A stretch of 64,000 nucleotides of DNA from positions 496,001 through 560,000 of the forward strand of contig NZ_AQOV01000002.1 of NCBI RefSeq assembly GCF_000365425.1, in the 5' to 3' direction. Positions 1 to 9,374 of this stretch are shown here, in pieces (position 1 is the stretch's first letter; the number at the start of each line of letters is the position of its first letter). A program made the translations under genes and the position numbers. Below the pieces are notes generated by a model. The model made no database searches. It worked only from the letters and a program-made list of their open reading frames with translations, and was not told where the DNA came from. The DNA comes from Methylomonas sp. MK1. Lineage in GTDB: Bacteria > Pseudomonadota > Gammaproteobacteria > Methylococcales > Methylomonadaceae.

Positions 1-759
1 TACATGTTCGATGGCCAGCAACAGGTGCCGCTGGTGATTCGGGTGATTATTGGAAGGGGATGGGGGCAGGGACCGCAGCATTCCCAAAGTCTGCAAGCTA
101 TGTTCGCGCAAGTGCCGGGCTTGAAAGTGGTGATGCCGACCACCGCCGGCGATGCCTACCACTTTATGTTGGCGGCAATTGCCGATAACAATCCGGTGCT
201 GTTTATCGAACATCGCTGGTTGCATCACATCATTGGCGAGGTGGATAAACAGGCGCCGGCGGCTGGCTTGGACGGCGCGGCGGTAATGCGCGAAGGCCGG
301 GATGTGACGTTGGCGGCGTTCTCGCACATGAGTATTGAAGCCTTGAAGGCGGCAACGACACTGGCCGAACACGGCATTGATGCCGAAGTATTGGATATGC
401 GATGCGTCAGTGCGTTGGACGTAGAGAGTGTTGCCGCATCGCTGGCTAAAACCGGCGGTAAATTGTTAATAGCGGATTGCGCGCCGGAAATGGCGTCGAG
501 CGGCCATCAGTTGCTATCTAAGCTCGTGTTGGCGCACGGGGATAGCCTGAAGCAAGCGCCGCGCTTGATTGTTTATCCTAATCACCCGGTACCGACCTCG
601 CATTATGTCGCGAACCACTATTATCCGGGAGCCGAGCAGATCGCCAGTGCCGTACTGGAAATGCTAGGTCGATCAGAATTAACAGCCTCGGTAATCGGCG
701 CTTTGCAGTCCGATTTGCCCAAAGATCAACCCGACCGCAGCTTCGTCGGCCCGTTTTAA
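1..759 (+). CDS. Transketolase/E1-beta-like thiamine diphosphate enzyme subunit (5' partial)
   Basis: The reading frame is open from base 1, so the start lies upstream; about 252 C-terminal residues are visible. The GPQHSQS segment followed by a PVLFIEHRWLH stretch is the pattern of the beta subunit of 2-oxoacid dehydrogenase E1 enzymes (transketolase pyrimidine-binding domain). The second half, with AEVLDMRCVSALD, is the transketolase C-terminal domain. Such subunits work with a thiamine-binding alpha subunit, which would be expected just upstream. The next gene, a radical SAM protein, follows after 19 bases. Because the neighbours are sugar-modifying genes rather than an E2/E3 pair, I infer a role in making an unusual sugar or acyl substituent rather than central metabolism. 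The family call is good; the substrate is unknown. Confidence 0.8.
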   Translation, partial: YMFDGQQQVPLVIRVIIGRGWGQGPQHSQSLQAMFAQVPGLKVVMPTTAGDAYHFMLAAIADNNPVLFIEHRWLHHIIGEVDKQAPAAGLDGAAVMREGRDVTLAAFSHMSIEALKAATTLAEHGIDAEVLDMRCVSALDVESVAASLAKTGGKLLIADCAPEMASSGHQLLSKLVLAHGDSLKQAPRLIVYPNHPVPTSHYVANHYYPGAEQIASAVLEMLGRSELTASVIGALQSDLPKDQPDRSFVGPF

Positions 760-778
760 CGAAAAAGAGCATCAGACC

Positions 779-2170
779 ATGGCAAAAATTGAACAAACCA
801 ATCGCTTCGGCAACAGCGCCGTCACCGATATACCCGACAACGTGCCCATGTTCAGCCAACCCGGACATAAACTGCGCACGTCCAATAACATCGTGGACCG
901 CAGCGCCTTGTCGAGCGACTATCAGGTGATCGACACCAGCCAGTTGGCTAAATTGCCAGGCCAGAAATTACAAAGCATTTCCCACGACGATCAAGAAGGC
1001 ATCATCCGCCTGGAAGCGGGCAGTGAGCAGGAACAGCACGTTCCCAACCAGTTTACTGGCCCCAGTTTCCGCACCCAGCGAGAACGGTTTCGTTTCGACG
1101 GTCACAAAATGATGCACCATTTAGACAGAGTGCAGGCTTGGCAAAACGGCCAACGTTTTGCGCCGGTGCATATCGATATGGGGTTGACCAAGTTTTGCAA
1201 TACCGCCTGCCTGTATTGCTACGCCGTGGTACAGAACATGACCAAGGGCACCATGATAGGCCGGGATGCTTTGCTGAATTTTGTCCGTGATTGCGGCAAG
1301 TTGGGTGTGCGCTCCTTGGGCTTTATCGGCGATGGCGAACCGACGCTGAACCCGACCCTCTACGATGCTACTGTGCTGGCCGGCGAACTGGGTATCGATA
1401 CAGCGATGGCCACGAATGGTTTGTTATTGGATATGGATCGGGCTCACGACTTACTGAAAAATATGAGTTACATCCGCTTCAATCTATCCGCCGGTACCCC
1501 GGAAGGTTTCAGACGAGTGCATCAATCCAAAGAAGTCAATTTTCATTTGCTGATCGACAAGATCCGCGAACTGGTGAAAATCAAGAAAGAAAACAATTAC
1601 AAATGCACGCTGGGCTTGCAGATGGTGCTAATCCCGGAATGCTTTGATGAGGTATTGGACGAGGCTAAACTGGGTGCCGAATTGGGTGTGGATTATTTCG
1701 TGATCAAGCATTGTTCAGATTCAGAATACAAGGAAATCGGTATCGATTACGACGCCTATCTAAAAATCGGCGATACCCTGAAACAAGCTGAGGCGCTGAG
1801 TAATGACACCTACGTGGTTCAAGCCAAATGGAACAAGATCAACGCTGCCGGTGAAACAAATCTTTATAAGGACGGCTACCGCAAATACGACCAATGTTTC
1901 GGCACGCCGTTTTTATTGCAGATTTCCGGTAACGGCAAAATTTATCCTTGTGGACCGTTTTTCAATAAAGAGCGCTTTTACATCGGCGATCTACATACCG
2001 ATTCGTTTTACGATTTGGTAGCCACCAGCGAACGCTACTGGCAGGTACACAAAGATGTGGCTGAATCGGTAGATGTGCATAAAGACTGTGCGATCGGTTG
2101 TCGGCAAGATTATGTGAATAAGTTTCTGTGGGATTTAAAAAATCCGCCTGAACATATCAATTTTATTTGA
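779..2170 (+). CDS. Radical SAM protein with C-terminal SPASM-like cysteines
   Basis: 463 residues. A CxxxCxxC motif (C140, C144, C147) should bind the [4Fe-4S] cluster that cleaves S-adenosylmethionine. Further cysteines near residue 373, in a YPCGPF segment near 391 and in DCAIGC near 440 look like a SPASM auxiliary-cluster domain. The first ~115 residues form an extension with no family I recognise. The gene lies 19 bases after the E1-beta-like gene, and its stop overlaps the start of the following glycosyltransferase gene, so the three are probably co-transcribed. SPASM proteins modify peptides, sugars and other substrates; with glycosyltransferases next door, a sugar or glycoprotein substrate is the likely inference. 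The substrate cannot be told from sequence. Confidence 0.85.
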   Translation: MAKIEQTNRFGNSAVTDIPDNVPMFSQPGHKLRTSNNIVDRSALSSDYQVIDTSQLAKLPGQKLQSISHDDQEGIIRLEAGSEQEQHVPNQFTGPSFRTQRERFRFDGHKMMHHLDRVQAWQNGQRFAPVHIDMGLTKFCNTACLYCYAVVQNMTKGTMIGRDALLNFVRDCGKLGVRSLGFIGDGEPTLNPTLYDATVLAGELGIDTAMATNGLLLDMDRAHDLLKNMSYIRFNLSAGTPEGFRRVHQSKEVNFHLLIDKIRELVKIKKENNYKCTLGLQMVLIPECFDEVLDEAKLGAELGVDYFVIKHCSDSEYKEIGIDYDAYLKIGDTLKQAEALSNDTYVVQAKWNKINAAGETNLYKDGYRKYDQCFGTPFLLQISGNGKIYPCGPFFNKERFYIGDLHTDSFYDLVATSERYWQVHKDVAESVDVHKDCAIGCRQDYVNKFLWDLKNPPEHINFI

Positions 2171-5100
2171 TCGACCCGGACGCTCTGATGACCTCGGTGT
2201 TGGCAGATATATTTTTTCTGGATATCCAGGATGCTTATGCTGAGGCGGCCAAGCAACAATGGCTGCGCGATGTCAATGGTGTTGAGCGCCTGCAATATTG
2301 CTATTACGACGGCTTGCTCACCGACATCGTACTACCGAATTTTATTCAGGTCCCCGCCGACAAGTTTGTCGAATTTTTTTCGCACAATCAATTACCGATA
2401 CCTCAGCTGATCGCCATTTCTCAAGATGGCGACGTACATTTCAACAATATGCCCAGCGATGTTATTGACGAAGTGATGCAGTACCGCAGTCAATATCGCG
2501 TGCCGGACTATGTGCATTTCGATACTTATTTTATCGATCCGCTGCAGGCACTGAATGCGGCAAAGCAGCGCAATCGGGTGGCTTGCGATCATCCGACCAT
2601 AGATGGCTTGCAGGTTTGTTATTACCGGGGCGAGTTACCCTCGCATGGTTTTGAGAATCTGATCCATCTGGAACTACCGGATTTGCAGGATTTTTTTATT
2701 CGCTCTCGCATGCGGTTCCCGGAGAATTTAGAGATTCCGGAAGAGTTAGACGAGGACGTTAAAGCCGAGCTCAAACAAGATATTGCCGCCGTCCGTAGTG
2801 CGGTCGAACGTCAGCGCCGGATCTTACTTCAGCAGCTATTGAACAAAGCCAAAACCTTAAAACCGCGCTTAGTCGGCAATAAACCGCCCAGGATATTCAT
2901 TCCTACCAGCCGTTTGACTACGGTCATGCAATACAGCTCGCGGGGCGTAGCCAAGGCTTTTGCAGATCTGGGTTGGGATGTGCTGCTTTACGTTCAAGAC
3001 AATGAAATGGAAGGCAGCAATATGGTGGATATGCTGGAAAAATATATCAGCTTCGATCCGCATGCCTGTTTTTATGTCAACAGTTTGAACAACAGCTTCA
3101 TGCACGATGACATCGTCAATCTAGTCTGGTGGCAAGATTTGATGCCGCAGCTGAAGAATCGGCAACCGCTAAAATGGCGAGCTCGGGATTTCAATTTGTC
3201 GATTTCGCCCCTGTTCGACCGCTATCTGGAGCAATGCGGGGCATCGAAAGTGGAACGTCTACATTTCGTGATCGACGACGAGATATTCCATGGCGACCAG
3301 CAAACCGCCCGGACAGACAAAATTGTGTTTGTCGGCAGTTCCTATCTGCCGGTGATAGATCCGGAAAATAGTCAGCATAAACTGGCGTTGGCTGCACTAC
3401 TCGCGGTTATGGAGCAAGGTGGCCGCTTTGACGAAGCGACGGTTACCCAAATCGCCGCAGCCAGTTCTTTAAGCTATGAGTTCGTATTCTGGAAGCTGCT
3501 GCATTACGTAATCCGCGACCATGCCGTGAAATGGTTATGCGCCGCACAGGGATGTGCCGGTTTGCCGGTGGATGTCTATGGCCGCTATTGGGATCAGGAC
3601 GCCGAGGTGGCGGCCTATTATCGCGGCGAGTTGCAACATGGCGTGGCGGTGGCGGATGTTTATCGTTCGGCGCGCTATGCCTTGGTTTGCCATCCTTTCG
3701 AAATCAACTCCCAGCGCCTTGCCGAAGTAGCCGCCTGCGGCTGCATTCCGTTGGTATACGATTGCCGGGATGTCGCCGAGCCGCCGCATTGGGACGAGTA
3801 TTGCCTGTTCTTCAAAACGGCCGAAGAATTGCAAAACATCTTGCGTCAGCGCTTGCAGCCGGCCAAGCCGCCGGAGGGTCTGGCCCGACAGTTTACGTAC
3901 AAGGCCGCAGTCCGGCGTTTAATCGATTTAACCGATTTACGCGCGCTGAGTAATGCCGAGCATATCAGAGCACCGGAGTCGGTAGCCGTTTTGCCTGGAC
4001 TCTGTGGCGAGAACGTATTGCTAATCAGTAGCTTGGAGTTTGCGCGGCAAACGTGTCTTGCCAATTTGCAAAACAATCTGTTGTGCCTGGCCGAATATCG
4101 CCCCGAGTTAGGCCAAGCCTTAATGGCCGCTTGGCCACGGCAGCAGATAGCCATCACGGTCGATCAAGATATCGCTGGCGAATACTGGCGGATTTCGGTG
4201 GAAAGGGATGGCAAAGAAAGCTATCGGCTCGACAACATTGCACTGCTCGAGCATAAAGGTTTGATCGAGAATAATATTGCCGAGATGACCCGTGAAAATA
4301 CCTGCTGCTATGCTTTAGTGGGTTTGGGTTCTGGTTATGAGTTATTAGCAGTATTTAACGCGACTGCTCTACCGATTACAGAGATGGCAGAATTTGAAGT
4401 ACCCGTTTATCTGCTCGAATCCAAGCCGGAAATATGGCTCTTGAATCTGCTATTGCATGATTTACGACCTTTATTGCTTGCCCCGCGTGTGCGCATTTAT
4501 CACGATGAACATGCCGAGGCCGATTTATTTGTCGAGTTTTCGAAATTCGAAGCCGCCGTACCGGACGTGTTGTTCAATCTCGATCCGCAAGCGCCGATTG
4601 GCGCAGAGCGAGTTTATCAATTATCCATGGCAGCCAAGCAAGATAAAGCCGAGCGGCATCTTGTAAATTTGCAGCAAATTGCCGATTACTATAGCCGTAT
4701 CACAGCAGATGAGTGGCGACGGAAATTTAGTCCGGAACACGCCGGCCAACTGCGCGTGCTGGGGTACATCTCGCGTTTCTCCAGTTTTCTCAAATACTGC
4801 ATGCGCGACTGGCTGGACGGGTTCGAGCGTTTGGGTGCGACGATCCGCTTATGTAGCGAAACTGAAAATTATTACTTAAGTAATATCGAGCATTTAATAG
4901 GCGAGATTAATTATTTCAAGCCGGACATTATCCTGATAATAGATCATTTTCGGCATGAAATTGATGGCGTTCCCGAGTCCGTGCCATTTGTAAACTGGAT
5001 ACAGGATATGTTGCCGAATATTACGGACAACAAAAACGCAATGCATGAGATGGATTTTACTTTTGTATTTTCTAAGCAATGGCTGGCAATGAACGGTGGA

Positions 5101-6009
5101 ACTATATATAAGGATTATCCTGCGGAATATTTGCCTATAGGATTTAACGACACCTACTATCGCCCTGAAAATAATCACCAATATGATTATGATTTTTTAG
5201 TGATTAGTCATTTGGGGGCGATCAAGGATACATATATTCCTTTCGATGAAGATGAGCCTAAAGATGAAATATTGAATAATATTGAAATAGCATGTTTGAA
5301 AAGCAATCAAATATCTTTTCAGGATTTGTCAAGGTTGTATAGGGTTATTTCTGAATATTTGAATTGTCTTGATTTGAATTCCCTGCATAAGTTGCGTATG
5401 GATGGTCAATTCAATGGATTCAAAGAGCTAAAAGAGGTATTACGTAAGGGCAGGTTTAACATAAATGAAAAAACTTTTGAATCATTGATGGTCGGAAGCA
5501 GTAGTAGGTTCCATAATCACTATTTGTTTAAGGTCAAGACAGCGCCGATTGCGGCTATAGTTAATTCCGGTATGAAAATTCGACTCGGAATTTATGGAAA
5601 AAACTGGCAAAATATTAAATTATTCGAGCCATTTGCCAAGGGAATAGCAGAAAACGGTGAGGTTATCAATCGTCTTATGGCAAGATCTAAAATTTGTTTC
5701 AATGGAAGTCCAGGGTCGACATTGCATATGCGCTCTATCGAGATTATGGCGGCGGGCGCGTTCATGATTTCTAGAAGAATATATCAAGATAGTTCACCGT
5801 TGACTGATTATTTCAATGAGAGCGATATTGTTTTTTATGAAAACGAGGCAGAGTTGATAGAAAAAGTAAGGTTTTTTCTTGAAAATGATGAACTGCGTGC
5901 CCAATTAGCAAACACACTTCATGAGCAAGCAATAAAAATATTCTCATATAAGTCGATTGCAAATATTGTAATGACCGCAATTGTAGAAAGATTAAATTCT
6001 AAAGGTTAG
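2167..6009 (+). CDS. Large glycosyltransferase with two tandem CgeB-like GT-B modules
   Basis: 1280 residues if the TTG at 2167 is used (it overlaps the upstream stop as TTGA); an ATG at 2188 would remove 7 residues. Neither has a clear ribosome binding site, so translational coupling is likely. Two stretches look like the C-terminal nucleotide-sugar half of CgeB/YkvP-type glycosyltransferases: around residues 466-550 (VYGRYWDQD, then ACGCIPLVYD) and around 1110-1230 (IYGKNWQNI, then EIMAAGAFMISRR). The second module begins near residue 857. The ~200 residues between them have no assignment. Base composition drops sharply within the gene near 4860, between the modules, which suggests a fusion or recombination event. 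Likely role: adding sugars to a surface glycan or flagellin. Acceptor and donor are unknown. Confidence 0.75.
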   Translation: MIDPDALMTSVLADIFFLDIQDAYAEAAKQQWLRDVNGVERLQYCYYDGLLTDIVLPNFIQVPADKFVEFFSHNQLPIPQLIAISQDGDVHFNNMPSDVIDEVMQYRSQYRVPDYVHFDTYFIDPLQALNAAKQRNRVACDHPTIDGLQVCYYRGELPSHGFENLIHLELPDLQDFFIRSRMRFPENLEIPEELDEDVKAELKQDIAAVRSAVERQRRILLQQLLNKAKTLKPRLVGNKPPRIFIPTSRLTTVMQYSSRGVAKAFADLGWDVLLYVQDNEMEGSNMVDMLEKYISFDPHACFYVNSLNNSFMHDDIVNLVWWQDLMPQLKNRQPLKWRARDFNLSISPLFDRYLEQCGASKVERLHFVIDDEIFHGDQQTARTDKIVFVGSSYLPVIDPENSQHKLALAALLAVMEQGGRFDEATVTQIAAASSLSYEFVFWKLLHYVIRDHAVKWLCAAQGCAGLPVDVYGRYWDQDAEVAAYYRGELQHGVAVADVYRSARYALVCHPFEINSQRLAEVAACGCIPLVYDCRDVAEPPHWDEYCLFFKTAEELQNILRQRLQPAKPPEGLARQFTYKAAVRRLIDLTDLRALSNAEHIRAPESVAVLPGLCGENVLLISSLEFARQTCLANLQNNLLCLAEYRPELGQALMAAWPRQQIAITVDQDIAGEYWRISVERDGKESYRLDNIALLEHKGLIENNIAEMTRENTCCYALVGLGSGYELLAVFNATALPITEMAEFEVPVYLLESKPEIWLLNLLLHDLRPLLLAPRVRIYHDEHAEADLFVEFSKFEAAVPDVLFNLDPQAPIGAERVYQLSMAAKQDKAERHLVNLQQIADYYSRITADEWRRKFSPEHAGQLRVLGYISRFSSFLKYCMRDWLDGFERLGATIRLCSETENYYLSNIEHLIGEINYFKPDIILIIDHFRHEIDGVPESVPFVNWIQDMLPNITDNKNAMHEMDFTFVFSKQWLAMNGGTIYKDYPAEYLPIGFNDTYYRPENNHQYDYDFLVISHLGAIKDTYIPFDEDEPKDEILNNIEIACLKSNQISFQDLSRLYRVISEYLNCLDLNSLHKLRMDGQFNGFKELKEVLRKGRFNINEKTFESLMVGSSSRFHNHYLFKVKTAPIAAIVNSGMKIRLGIYGKNWQNIKLFEPFAKGIAENGEVINRLMARSKICFNGSPGSTLHMRSIEIMAAGAFMISRRIYQDSSPLTDYFNESDIVFYENEAELIEKVRFFLENDELRAQLANTLHEQAIKIFSYKSIANIVMTAIVERLNSKG

Positions 6010-6016
6010 AAAACAC

Positions 6017-7117
6017 ATGATAATAACGATGGAAGATTTTCGAAAAATTCGTGGAGTTCCGGTGCGACCTAACTTGCACATGGAGGTGTCGCTTGGTTGT
6101 AATATTTCATGTGAGATGTGTACTTTTCATGATAATTTGAAAAAGTTTTCTTACATGTCCTTGGAAAGCCTAAAAAAAATAAATGGTGGATTTGATTATT
6201 TTGGTGCGGTTCATATGGGCGATGGTAGTGAGCCGTTTATAAATCCTGACTTAATAGACATTATAAAGTATTTGTCAGAGAAAGGGGTCTTTGTATCAGT
6301 CCAGACAAATGCAAAGTTAATTCGAAATGAAAGTGATGCGGAAAAAATCGTTAAATCCGGGCTAAACATGCTGTTAATTTCTGTAGATGCCGTATATGAC
6401 GAAACGTTACATAAAATTCGTGACGGAATGAGTTTTTCGCATATTGCTAGAGTTATCGATCTTGTCAATGAAGCAAAGCATAAACTAAATTCAAAAACGC
6501 CATATCTCGGTTCTAACGCGGTTGTAATGCGTCGGAATTTGAATGAGATTCCTCTATTGGTAACACACCTTTTAGATAATGAATTCAGTTTTATACGGTT
6601 AGGTTTCCTAGAATTGAGAAAACCAAATAATAGTTTGGCTGGAGAATTGTTGATCTATGAGATGGGTAAAGCTTTGGAAATAATAAATAAGACAAGATCC
6701 CAGGTTGAGGTGCATCGGAATTCGGTAGTGTTTGACACTGATATTTTTAATGGTGGAATGAGTTCAATTCGACGAGGTCAATGCAGTGCTTATCGAGATA
6801 GGGTTTACGTGACGCATATTGGTGATATGTGGGCTTGTTATGGAAAACAACGAATTGGTAATATTTTTGAATCAAGTATTGATCAGCTAATAAATTCTGC
6901 TACATATAAGGAGTATATTGAGAAAGTAACGACTCCTGGAAATCCAATTTGCTCGGCATGTACTTTTTGTCACATCATGTCGATGGATAATATTGGAGAT
7001 CATTTCGGGCGAAACGCCATAAATCACTACGGGATTGAATTGATTGAGAAATCTCTTGAGTTTGCCGCAGCAGGAGGTGAGCCGAGGGAGTTCTGGGCAA
7101 AACAATCTTTGGCTTAA
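6017..7117 (+). CDS. Radical SAM protein with SPASM-like C-terminus
   Basis: 366 residues from the ATG at 6017 (an in-frame ATG at 6029 is possible). The cluster-binding motif CNISCEMC supplies C28, C32 and C35 very near the N-terminus, as is usual for compact radical SAM enzymes. A HMGDGSEPF segment resembles the GGEP region that contacts S-adenosylmethionine. Near the C-terminus, a segment with MWACYGKQRIGNI and then CSACTFCH fits a SPASM-like auxiliary cluster. The gene starts 7 bases after the fused glycosyltransferase gene and lies in the AT-rich island, so it seems to have arrived with that gene's 3' part. It is unlike the first radical SAM protein in N-terminal layout. The substrate is unknown; a glycan or glycopeptide is an inference from context. 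Confidence 0.82.
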   Translation: MIITMEDFRKIRGVPVRPNLHMEVSLGCNISCEMCTFHDNLKKFSYMSLESLKKINGGFDYFGAVHMGDGSEPFINPDLIDIIKYLSEKGVFVSVQTNAKLIRNESDAEKIVKSGLNMLLISVDAVYDETLHKIRDGMSFSHIARVIDLVNEAKHKLNSKTPYLGSNAVVMRRNLNEIPLLVTHLLDNEFSFIRLGFLELRKPNNSLAGELLIYEMGKALEIINKTRSQVEVHRNSVVFDTDIFNGGMSSIRRGQCSAYRDRVYVTHIGDMWACYGKQRIGNIFESSIDQLINSATYKEYIEKVTTPGNPICSACTFCHIMSMDNIGDHFGRNAINHYGIELIEKSLEFAAAGGEPREFWAKQSLA

Positions 7118-7140
7118 TCGATGTCTTCGCGACAATTTAC

Positions 7141-8313
7141 ATGAATAAGCGCATTTCTATATTTTTTCCAACCGCTAGTGTATTTCATCAACGAATTTTT
7201 GGGTTTTTGAAAATATCATTTTTACGTCACGGTTTTGAGGTTAGTGGTGATTGCCGATTATTAGATGCAGATGAAATGAACATTTGGCTAAAGGAGTATA
7301 AGCCAGATGTTGTTTTTGAAATGAATCGAGTCAAAGACGAAATTCCGTTGTTGCATGAGTTAGGTATAAAGCACATATCGTGGGTGGTCGATATGCAAGG
7401 ACGAAGTGAGTCTGAAATTCGCGGAAGCGAAATTACCTATACATTCGATCCCAATTGGGAGTTTCATTTCGATACTGGAGGACATACTGAATGGTTGCCG
7501 CCAGGTGTGTGCACTGATTCGTTTTATTTTGATCCAAATACAATCAAGGAAATAGATTTTAGTTTTATCGGACATATCCCTTATCCTTGGAGAGATTTCG
7601 AGTTATCAAGAAAGATAAGGCATGAAGAGCGGGAAATCTATTTTTCCGATCTACTCGCGTCTTATGTTGCTCACATGGCGAAGGTATCGTACAAGCAACA
7701 CAATCACCAAAAATGTGTTACTGTCATCGATGATATATTGACAGAGAAGTTGGGAGAGGCTGTCGAATTATCCAAAGATATGTATTACGACTTATTGGTG
7801 AGGATCAAACGAATGAGTAATCGTACAGAATTGATTGATTTTGTACTGGAAAGAAGTAAGTCTTTGTTGATTTATGGTAGTGAAAATTGGAAGTTTTGGT
7901 CTAAATATGGAAAGTATTATTCAGGTTTTATCGATAATACTGAAGAAATGAGACAACTATTTATAAAGTCGAAATTCAACTTGCACGATGGTGTAGGGTT
8001 TCATTTTCGGTCTATCGACTGCCTAGCTTCTGGTGGAACGCTGTTTTGGTACGATGATAACGGCGGTGACCGTTTCGATGAAATTCCTGTGCTTACAAAT
8101 ACCATCCCGAGAAGAGGTTTACATAGTTTTTTTGAGCCGCAGCGGCATTATTTCGAATTTCGTTGGGAGTCATTCGATGCAGTTTACGAGATGGCTTGCG
8201 AAAGATCGCAGCAGGATTGTAAGATAAGACAAGAGGTAACAGATATTATTAATAGCGCACACACTTGGGATTGTCGAGTACGAAAAATTATACAAGATTT
8301 GCAGCGGTTTTAA
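7141..8313 (+). CDS. CgeB/YkvP-like glycosyltransferase
   Basis: 390 residues. The segment LLIYGSENWKFW followed by a FRSIDCLASGGTLFWYDD stretch matches the donor-binding half of CgeB-like GT-B transferases and resembles the C-terminal module of the 1280-residue protein upstream. The N-terminal half holds short Rossmann-like strands (KPDVVFEMNR, HISWVVDMQG), as expected for the acceptor domain. It follows the second radical SAM gene by 23 bases in the same AT-rich segment, so the two probably form a unit. No signal peptide or membrane helix is visible, so it should be cytoplasmic. The sugar transferred cannot be predicted. Confidence 0.75.
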   Translation: MNKRISIFFPTASVFHQRIFGFLKISFLRHGFEVSGDCRLLDADEMNIWLKEYKPDVVFEMNRVKDEIPLLHELGIKHISWVVDMQGRSESEIRGSEITYTFDPNWEFHFDTGGHTEWLPPGVCTDSFYFDPNTIKEIDFSFIGHIPYPWRDFELSRKIRHEEREIYFSDLLASYVAHMAKVSYKQHNHQKCVTVIDDILTEKLGEAVELSKDMYYDLLVRIKRMSNRTELIDFVLERSKSLLIYGSENWKFWSKYGKYYSGFIDNTEEMRQLFIKSKFNLHDGVGFHFRSIDCLASGGTLFWYDDNGGDRFDEIPVLTNTIPRRGLHSFFEPQRHYFEFRWESFDAVYEMACERSQQDCKIRQEVTDIINSAHTWDCRVRKIIQDLQRF

Positions 8314-8519
8314 GAGGGTGTTAGTGGTTTGTGGGTAGAAATTTTCAAATTTTATTTTTGGCAATGATTCAGTATTTTTTCGCAGAAGTTTTTCAAGCGT
8401 CTTTGGTAAGGCTTTCGTTGGTTAAGGAGTTGGTTGTACGCTTGTCGGGCATCAATTCTCACATTGAAATCTTTTTGAATTAATTGTGTTTTGATAACAG
8501 GCTAAGATAATCAGATAAT

Positions 8520-9371
8520 ATGTTAGAGAACTCGCGATATAGGTTTGATAAAACTCCCGGGCCACTATCTAAAATAGATATAGAGCGTTTTTGTGCACAG
8601 GGTTTCGTTACCATAGATAATTTTTTCGATAAAAAATTACTTAAACAAATAGTGGACGAATGGCATGCTTTTTCTGCAACCGATACTCCTTCCTATTTGC
8701 CATCTGCCGAACCCGCTGCTGTTTTTTGGCGGCATGTTCAGGGCGATGTCAAGCGAATACGGCCGCTTGCTGAGTTTATTGCGCTGCGAGAGATTGCCTT
8801 GGGAGAATCTTCCAGCCAAATTGCCCGGCAGTTAGCGGTGGCCAGCCAAGGTGAAACCGAGTTACGTTTGTTCGAGACTATTGTGTTTTCCAAGCCACCA
8901 TTGGAAGGCGGTATGCTGAGCTGGCATCAGGACAATCCGTTTTTTCCGTTTGAGCCGCAGAATCAAATTGCGTTATGGATTCCACTCGACGATGTTGACC
9001 CGGAGAACGGCGGTCTGGAATATGCGATAGGTAGCCATAAGGCGGGTATCAGCGCGCCGTTCGATTTACATTCCGGGGCTAACCTTGGAGACGGAGATAT
9101 ATGTTTGACGCCTGCCGATATTGCAGACGACAAATTCGATACTGCTGCGGTTAGCCTGCGCGTGGGCGGTGTTGCCGTGCACGACGGGCGCACCTGGCAT
9201 CGCTCATTTCCAAATACTTCCCCGACCCGGCAGCGGCGTGCGATCTCCTTGCGTTACTTGGTTGGCCCCACCCGTTATTCGCCGCGTCAAGGTACGGCAG
9301 CCAGCATGAACGCCCAAATAAATGTCCCGGCTGGCGCCCTGATCGATTGTCCGACTTTTCCGTTGGTTTGA
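8520..9371 (+). CDS. Phytanoyl-CoA dioxygenase (PhyH) family protein
   Basis: 283 residues. This is an iron(II)/2-oxoglutarate oxygenase of the PhyH fold: the metal triad appears as H136 and D138 in SWHQDNP plus H227 in GRTWHRSFPN. An arginine about 13 residues later (RRAISLRYL) is placed to bind 2-oxoglutarate. A conserved PENGGLEYAIGSH stretch is also typical. PhyH enzymes hydroxylate a wide range of small molecules, including sugars and antibiotics. The gene follows a 206-base gap after the AT-rich island, where composition returns to the local norm, and precedes two methyltransferase genes. I infer it oxidises a sugar or its substituent before methylation; the true substrate is not shown. 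Confidence 0.85.
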   Translation: MLENSRYRFDKTPGPLSKIDIERFCAQGFVTIDNFFDKKLLKQIVDEWHAFSATDTPSYLPSAEPAAVFWRHVQGDVKRIRPLAEFIALREIALGESSSQIARQLAVASQGETELRLFETIVFSKPPLEGGMLSWHQDNPFFPFEPQNQIALWIPLDDVDPENGGLEYAIGSHKAGISAPFDLHSGANLGDGDICLTPADIADDKFDTAAVSLRVGGVAVHDGRTWHRSFPNTSPTRQRRAISLRYLVGPTRYSPRQGTAASMNAQINVPAGALIDCPTFPLV

Positions 9372-9374
9372 GCA

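Larger units (their letters stand above)
4860..8519. other. AT-rich compositional island inside the glycan locus
   Basis: From about 4860 to the start of the dioxygenase gene at 8520 the DNA is visibly richer in A and T than on either side. As hand-counted examples, bases 3601-3660 hold 39 G+C of 60, while 5161-5220 hold 22 of 60. The island covers the C-terminal third of the 1280-residue glycosyltransferase, the second radical SAM gene, the third CgeB-like gene and a non-coding stretch. Horizontal acquisition or a cassette exchange is the simplest inference. The edges are judged by eye. Confidence 0.6.
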
